A DNA stretch of 64,000 nt from Cryobacterium suzukii (GTDB lineage: Bacteria > Actinomycetota > Actinomycetes > Actinomycetales > Microbacteriaceae), in the NCBI RefSeq assembly GCF_004403185.1, contig NZ_SOHJ01000004.1:465768-529767 (forward strand), read 5' to 3'. Position 1 is the stretch's first letter; every line of letters starts with the position of its first letter. Positions 59,218-64,000 of the stretch are shown in pieces. The position numbers and the translations under genes were made by a program. The notes below the pieces were generated by a model that worked only from the letters and a program-made list of their open reading frames with translations, did not search any database and was not told where the DNA came from.

Positions 59218-61737
59218 TTAGGCGATCGACGTTGGGACACCCTCGACCGCGGCCACCGGGTGTGAACGCTCAAGCGACGCACCCTCAACATCGACGTTGG
59301 GCAGGATGCGCTCCAGCCACTTCGGCAGCCACCACGCCGCGTCCCCCAGCAGGTGCATCACGGCCGGGATGATCAACAGCCGCACTACAAACGCGTCGAG
59401 CAGCACGCCGGCAGCGAGCCCCAAACCGATCGACTGGATCATGACCGAATTCGAGAAGATGAAGCCGGAGAAGACCGAGGCCATGATGAGCGCGGCGGCG
59501 ATGACCACCGTGCGCCCGGCGTGCACCCCGCGCTGTACGGCGAGGCGCGCCGATGCACCGTGCACGTACGATTCGCGCATGCCGCTGACCAGAAATAGCT
59601 GGTAGTCCATCGCCAGTCCGAACAGAACACCGACAACGAGAATAGGCAGGAAGCTCAAGATAGGTCCAGGGTCATGGATGCCGAACACTGCACCGAGCCA
59701 GCCCCACTGGAAGACCGCCGTGATCGCCCCAAAGGATGCGAACAGCGACAATACAAAGCCCAGGGTTGCGGTTACCGGCACCAAGATCGATCGGAACACG
59801 AAGATCAGAATGATCAGTGAGAGCCCCACGACAACGAGAAGGTACAGCGGGAGCGCGGCGGCGAGTTTTTCGCTCACATCGATGTTTCCGGATGCGTTGC
59901 CGGCTACGCCGAGGGATGCGACACCGTCGAGGTTGATTCCTCGGAGGTCACGCACGAGTTGCTCTGTTGATTCGCTGTTTGGCCCCTCGGCGGGGATGAC
60001 CTGGAAAGCGAGAAGCAGGTCATCGTCGGATGCTCCGATCGGCGCGACGGCGACGACGTCGTTCTCGGCACGGAGCGCTGTTCCGATGCGCACCTGTTCA
60101 GCGAGCAGTTCCTCATCCGTGATGGCTGTCTCGAGATCGGCGACGACGAGCAGCGGGCCATTCACACCGGCCCCAAATTTGTCATCGGCGAGTTTGTAAG
60201 CGTTGTACGCGCTCGAGCCCAGCGGTTCGGACGAGCCAGCGGGGAGTCCGAGGCGCATCGAGAGCGCGGGGATGGCCACGACAAGCAGAACGACGATGCC
60301 CACGACCACCGTGACGACGGCGCGTACGGTGTTCATCGGCTTGACGGGCACCCGAGCCTGGTTGCTGGCGTGGCCGACCCGCGCGCGGGCCTTCTTCGTG
60401 AGGATCTTCGTGCCGACCAGGCCCAGCACGGCCGGCGTGAGCGTGATCGCAATGAGAATGGCGACGAAGACGCAGACGGCACCGACCGTGCCCATGAGCC
60501 CGAGAAAGGGGATGCCGGTGAGGTTGAGGGCGAGCAGGGCGATGAGTACCGTCGCACCCGCAAACACGACAGCATTGCCGGAGGTCCCGTTCGCCAGCCC
60601 GATCGACTCCTGCAGGTGCAGGCCATGGCTCAGTTGGGTGCGATGCCGATTGAGAATGAAGAGCGAGTAGTCGATGCCGACTGCGAGCCCCAACATCACT
60701 CCCAGAACCGGAGTGACGGAGAGCATCTCGACGGCCCCGGACAGTGCGAGTGAAGCGAGCACGCCAACGCCCACGCCGATCAACGCGTTCAACAAGGGAA
60801 GTCCCGCACCGATCAGGGTGCCCAGCATGACCCACAATACGATGGCCGCCACGATCACGCCGCCGATCTCCCCCGGGCCGAGAATCTCGGGAATGCTGGA
60901 GGCAATGTCGTTGGAGACTTCAGCCGTGACACCGTCGATCCCGGAGTCGTTCATCTGCGCGACAACGGCTTCCTTCGACTCTGCCGATACCAGGCTGAGC
61001 GAGGTGTCGAACTGCACGCTCGCAATGGCGGTCGTCTCGTCGGTCGAGACCTGACGGATGCTCGCGGCCAGGTCGAGCAGATCCGCTCCCTGTTCGAGCA
61101 TGGTGCTCTGGGTTTCGAGTTCCGTGCGGCTCGCATCCAGGGTGGCTTGTTGCTCGGCAATCGCGGTCAGACCCGCGTCGATCTGCGCTTGCTGTGCATC
61201 GAGCATCCGTTGAGCAGCAGCGAGTTGGCCCGCCGCCTCGGCCTGCGCGCGGCTGGTATCGAGCTGGGCCTGTCCAGCCGCGGCCTGGGCCGTTGCCGCA
61301 TCGATCTGCGCCTGCCCCGCGTCGATCCGTTCCGTTCCAGCGGCGATCTTCTGCCGCCCGTCGACGACCTGCTTCGCCTGGTCATCGATCTGGGCTTGAG
61401 TATCGAAGGGATTCGTCGCCGATTTCACATTGTTTAGACCGATCGCGCGTGTGAGCAGGGCGCCGATGGCGGTTTTCTGTGCGCCGGTGAAGGCGGAGTC
61501 GTCGGTCGTGGTGAACAAGACTGTGCCCCGCCCGCCGCTGGCTGCCGGGAACTTCGCCGCCAGCTCGTCACTGACCTTCTGAGTGGCGGTGCCGGGGATG
61601 CTGACGGACGACGTGAGAGTGCCACCGAAGGCAGCGAACGCAGCAACGGCAAGTCCGAGAATGACCACCCACGCAACGATGACTAGCCACGCTCGGCGGG
61701 CGGAGAACCGGCCCAGTCGGTAGAGAAGCGATGCCAT
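59218..61737 (-). CDS. MMPL/RND family exporter
   Basis: 839 aa, two repeats of one TM plus loop plus five or six TM helices. 'YRLGRFSARRAWLVIVAWVVILGLAVAAF' opens repeat 1; 'GIDYSLFILNRHR' and 'GNAVVFAGATVLIALLALNLTGIPFLGLMG' are MMPL signatures; 'MDYQLFLVSGMRESY' marks repeat 2. The first extracellular loop has a long Gln/Ala heptad region ('GQAQIDAATAQAAAGQAQLDTSRAQ', 'DAQQAQIDAGLTAIAEQQATLDASR') predicting a coiled-coil hairpin. ATG 61737 is chosen because the family N-terminus begins there. A divergently spaced TetR gene controls it. Confidence 0.9.
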   Translation of the reverse strand: MASLLYRLGRFSARRAWLVIVAWVVILGLAVAAFAAFGGTLTSSVSIPGTATQKVSDELAAKFPAASGGRGTVLFTTTDDSAFTGAQKTAIGALLTRAIGLNNVKSATNPFDTQAQIDDQAKQVVDGRQKIAAGTERIDAGQAQIDAATAQAAAGQAQLDTSRAQAEAAGQLAAAQRMLDAQQAQIDAGLTAIAEQQATLDASRTELETQSTMLEQGADLLDLAASIRQVSTDETTAIASVQFDTSLSLVSAESKEAVVAQMNDSGIDGVTAEVSNDIASSIPEILGPGEIGGVIVAAIVLWVMLGTLIGAGLPLLNALIGVGVGVLASLALSGAVEMLSVTPVLGVMLGLAVGIDYSLFILNRHRTQLSHGLHLQESIGLANGTSGNAVVFAGATVLIALLALNLTGIPFLGLMGTVGAVCVFVAILIAITLTPAVLGLVGTKILTKKARARVGHASNQARVPVKPMNTVRAVVTVVVGIVVLLVVAIPALSMRLGLPAGSSEPLGSSAYNAYKLADDKFGAGVNGPLLVVADLETAITDEELLAEQVRIGTALRAENDVVAVAPIGASDDDLLLAFQVIPAEGPNSESTEQLVRDLRGINLDGVASLGVAGNASGNIDVSEKLAAALPLYLLVVVGLSLIILIFVFRSILVPVTATLGFVLSLFASFGAITAVFQWGWLGAVFGIHDPGPILSFLPILVVGVLFGLAMDYQLFLVSGMRESYVHGASARLAVQRGVHAGRTVVIAAALIMASVFSGFIFSNSVMIQSIGLGLAAGVLLDAFVVRLLIIPAVMHLLGDAAWWLPKWLERILPNVDVEGASLERSHPVAAVEGVPTSIA

Positions 61738-61843
61738 ATTCTCAATTTCTTGTTCGGGTGAGGTGTGGTCGAATGACCGGGGTGGCGTCTCGCGTCGCGT
61801 CATCGGGAGTCGAGGTGGTGGATCACCAGCGGAATGCGTGCGG

Positions 61844-62488
61844 TCAGTTGGAAGGCGCGTATCCGGCACGGAGCGTGACGATGAGGCGGTCGAGCAGTTC
61901 GTGCCAGACAGTGCGGGAGGATGCGTCGAGCGTCCCACCCGTGCGAGCCAACCAGTGCGCCGATACGATGGCGATGCCGTTCATCACCGAGCTGACCAGA
62001 ACGGAAACCTCGAATTCGTCGATCGCGCTGGTGCGATCGGCGATCTCCGTTGAGAGCTGTTCGGTCGTGCGGGTGAAGACGTCACCGATGCTGTGCCGGG
62101 AGCGACCGTTTTCGCCCTCGACCGTGAGCACGCCGGCGAGGTAGGCGACCACGGGCGGCAGGTCGATGGTGCGCAGTGCCGTCGTGATCTCATCGAACAG
62201 GGCGTCGCGACTGCCGTCTCCGAGCGGGGTGGATGCCGTCGCCGCACGGAATTCGTCGACGGTGGCGCTGAGCACCCGCGTACAGGTGGTCATGATCACA
62301 TCGTCGAGCGATGAGAAGTGGTTGAAAACCGTGCGCCTCGAGACGTCGGCGCGGTCCGCGAGTTCGTCAACGCTGAATTGTGGTTTGCCTCGCTCGCGAA
62401 TGAGCGAATCGGCAGCATCCAGAATAGCTTGGCGGTACCGCGCCTTCAGGTCGGCGCGGCGATCCGGGGCGGTGCTGAGTGAAATCAC
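61844..62488 (-). CDS. TetR-family regulator of the MMPL exporter
   Basis: 214 aa. HTH 'YRQAILDAADSLIRERGKPQFSVDELADRADVSRRTVFNHFSSLDDVIM' (about 18-66). GTG 62488. It precedes the MMPL gene on the same strand by 106 bp and faces a palindrome AGTGCA-AGA-TGCACT (62518-62532) just upstream of its own start, with another AGTGCA at 62501-62506. Likely represses itself and the exporter until a drug or lipid ligand binds. Confidence 0.9.
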   Translation of the reverse strand: MISLSTAPDRRADLKARYRQAILDAADSLIRERGKPQFSVDELADRADVSRRTVFNHFSSLDDVIMTTCTRVLSATVDEFRAATASTPLGDGSRDALFDEITTALRTIDLPPVVAYLAGVLTVEGENGRSRHSIGDVFTRTTEQLSTEIADRTSAIDEFEVSVLVSSVMNGIAIVSAHWLARTGGTLDASSRTVWHELLDRLIVTLRAGYAPSN

Positions 62489-62500
62489 TTGCTTACACTA

Positions 62501-62532
62501 AGTGCAACGACGCACAAAGTGCAAGATGCACT
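62501..62532. promoter_or_regulatory. TetR operator palindrome
   Basis: AGTGCA-AGA-TGCACT (62518-62532) is a perfect 6-bp inverted repeat, with a third half-site AGTGCA at 62501-62506. It is located 13-44 bp upstream of the TetR start, between it and the MBL-fold gene. Confidence 0.6.
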
Positions 62533-62551
62533 CTAGTGAACTGCTTCTTGC

Positions 62552-63193
62552 TCAGTGCCCGCGAGTGATCCACTCTTCGCGGTGGTCCGCCTCGTCGCCG
62601 ATCAGCGTGGACTGACCGTGGCCGGTGCGCACCACGGTGGCCGCCGGCAACGTGAGCAGCGCAGTGGTGATGGAGTCGATGATCGTCGGGAAATCGCTGA
62701 AGGATCGGCCGGTAGCGCCCGGCCCGCCGTGGAAAAGCGTGTCGCCACTGAACACCGTGCCGAGTTCCGGCGAAGAGAAGCAGACCGATCCTGGTGAGTG
62801 CCCCGGCGTGTGTAGCACCTCAAGCTCGATTCCGGCAACGGCGATGCGCTGGCCGTCTTCCAGCGCGTTCGGGCGCGGGCTCGCCGCAGCATCCGCTGGA
62901 AGGACCATCTCCCACAGCATGGTGTCGGCTGGGTGCAGCCAGACCGGGGCGCCCGTTGCCGCGCTCACGCTGGCGGCTGCACCGATGTGGTCGTTGTGCC
63001 CGTGGGTGCACAGGATGGCCAGGAGCTTACGGTCGCCTACGGCCTTCAGGATCGCGTCGGCGTCGTGGGCGGCATCAATGACGACGCATTCGGTGTCGTC
63101 GCCAACGATCCAGACGTTGTTGTCGAGGTCCCAGGTGCCGCCGTCGAGGCTGAATGTGCCGACGGTGACGAGGTGGTCAATGCGCGCGGTCAT
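62552..63193 (-). CDS. MBL-fold metallo-hydrolase (glyoxalase II-like)
   Basis: 213 aa. Zinc motif 'CTHGHNDHIGAA' (HxHxDH), 'HTPGHSPGSVCF' and 'FSGDTLFHGGPG' with 'VRTGHGQSTLI' complete the dinuclear site. The start ATG 63193 shares a base with the stop of the mycothiol-dependent dehydrogenase. In actinobacteria this pair detoxifies formaldehyde, the hydrolase probably acting on the S-formylmycothiol product or a related thioester. That step is inferred from context. Confidence 0.9.
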   Translation of the reverse strand: MTARIDHLVTVGTFSLDGGTWDLDNNVWIVGDDTECVVIDAAHDADAILKAVGDRKLLAILCTHGHNDHIGAAASVSAATGAPVWLHPADTMLWEMVLPADAAASPRPNALEDGQRIAVAGIELEVLHTPGHSPGSVCFSSPELGTVFSGDTLFHGGPGATGRSFSDFPTIIDSITTALLTLPAATVVRTGHGQSTLIGDEADHREEWITRGH

Positions 63194-64000
63194 CAGAGCA
63201 CCACCACCGAGCGCAGCACGTCGCCGAGTGCCATTTTCTCAAATGCAGCCTCGATTTCGCCGATACCGATCTTCTCGCTGACGAATTCGTCAAGCGGTAG
63301 CCGTCCCTGCAGGTACAGGTCGGTCAGCATGGGAAAATCGCGCTCCGGCAGGCAGTCGCCATACCAGCTAGATTTAAGCGAGCCGCCGCGCCCAAAGACG
63401 TCGATCAGTGGGATTTCGAGCATCATCTCGGGGTTCGGCACCCCGACCAGCACGACCGTGCCGGCAAGGTCCCTGGCGTAGAACGCCTGCCGCCAGGTTT
63501 CGGGACGGCCGACCGCGTCGATGACGACGTTGGCGCCGAACCCGCCGGTCAATGCCTGCACGGCTGCGACGACGCCCGCCTCATCGAGGTTCGACGAGTC
63601 GATGCTGTGCGTGGCGCCGAGTTGCGCGGCCTTCGCGAGCTTCTTGGGGTCGCGGTCGATGGCGATGATGACGGATGCTCCAGCCAGGCGTGATCCCACG
63701 ATCGCAGCATCCCCCACCCCGCCGCAGCCGATCACGGCGACCGAGTCGCCTCGACCGACATTGCCCGTGTTCATGGCCGCTCCGATGCCAGCCATGATGC
63801 CGCAGCCGAGGAGTCCGACGGCCGCGGGGTCGGCATCCGGATTCACCTTGGTGCACTGCTTGGCGTGCACGAGGGTTTTCTCGGCGAAGGCGCCGATGCC
63901 GAGGGCCGGGCTGAGCTCGGTGCCGTCGGTGAGGGTCATCTTCTGGGTCGCGTTGAAGGTGTTGAAGCAGTACCAGGGTTCGGCGCGCTTACAGGCCCGA
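63193..64000 (-). CDS. mscR: S-(hydroxymethyl)mycothiol dehydrogenase (partial, N-terminus outside)
   Basis: Medium-chain zinc dehydrogenase; the visible part starts within '[23 protein letters not shown]', diagnostic of the mycothiol-dependent formaldehyde dehydrogenase (structural zinc lobe), and continues '[27 protein letters not shown]', '[19 protein letters not shown]' and '[35 protein letters not shown]' (NAD Rossmann). It oxidises the formaldehyde-mycothiol adduct. The frame stays open to the window edge, so the true start is beyond 64000; a Met at 63939 is internal. Coupled to the MBL hydrolase. Confidence 0.93.
   Translation of the reverse strand, partial: RACKRAEPWYCFNTFNATQKMTLTDGTELSPALGIGAFAEKTLVHAKQCTKVNPDADPAAVGLLGCGIMAGIGAAMNTGNVGRGDSVAVIGCGGVGDAAIVGSRLAGASVIIAIDRDPKKLAKAAQLGATHSIDSSNLDEAGVVAAVQALTGGFGANVVIDAVGRPETWRQAFYARDLAGTVVLVGVPNPEMMLEIPLIDVFGRGGSLKSSWYGDCLPERDFPMLTDLYLQGRLPLDEFVSEKIGIGEIEAAFEKMALGDVLRSVVVL

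Overview
The window is a high-GC chromosomal segment from an actinobacterium, most likely family Microbacteriaceae and possibly a cold-adapted genus. The reasons are a mycothiol-dependent formaldehyde dehydrogenase, the 32-residue basic ribosomal protein bS22, a complete-looking menaquinone/cytochrome c maturation neighbourhood, an archaeal-type AspRS, many genes whose -10 box lies 6-7 nt before the start codon (leaderless mRNAs), and a strongly over-used heptamer CGGATGC/GCATCCG. Most of the window is ordinary core genome. The family assignment is inference.

Layout. 1-6.5 kb: tail of a DUF222/HNH protein, a DUF429 protein, then a catabolic unit (mmsA, mmsB, a divergent LysR regulator and an MHS-type transporter) sharing an ATGCACAA operator word. 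6.5-9.8 kb: a GNAT-ABM fusion, three unknown membrane proteins, and tRNA-Met and tRNA-Thr. 9.8-16 kb: GH13 glucosidase coupled to a small alarmone synthetase, a TetR/membrane-protein pair, an M23 peptidase, an inositol-monophosphatase-family enzyme and tRNA-Tyr. 16-35 kb: YajQ, ferredoxin-NADP reductase and the menaquinone genes (polyprenyl synthase, menG, menF, menD, menA, menE, menC). These are interrupted at 26.0-30.2 kb by a three-gene surface locus (DUF916-like anchor, an 822-aa protein with two ice-binding domains, and a small secreted protein) and at 31.8-33.5 kb by a sigma factor with two small proteins. 34.5-39.3 kb: cytochrome c maturation operon (histidine phosphatase, TlpA, CcdA, ResB, CcsB). 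39.4-49 kb: aspS, Dabb and glutaredoxin, bS22, ArsR, TrkH/TrkA, a ParA-like ATPase, proC, a CDF transporter, tadA and upp. 49-56 kb: a Cys-ended leaderless small ORF, a winged-helix regulator, MarR, an SDR, an FeS photolyase, tRNA-Arg, a flavodoxin-like protein, DUF1294 and a MerR remnant. 56-64 kb: a membrane-tethered copper nitrite reductase fusion with DUF2249, an MMPL exporter with TetR, and an MBL hydrolase coupled to mycothiol-dependent formaldehyde dehydrogenase, which runs off the window.

How the genes work together. Menaquinone synthesis, heme/c-type cytochrome maturation and a copper nitrite reductase point to aerobic respiration with a nitrite-reducing option. The most novel-looking part is the 26.0-30.2 kb surface locus. 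Its two secreted proteins share a C-terminal domain ending in TITHSVL that resembles a WxL domain, and they lie next to a DUF916-like membrane protein. This resembles the WxL/DUF916 cell-surface complexes of Firmicutes, here joined to ice-binding (DUF3494) domains in an actinobacterium.
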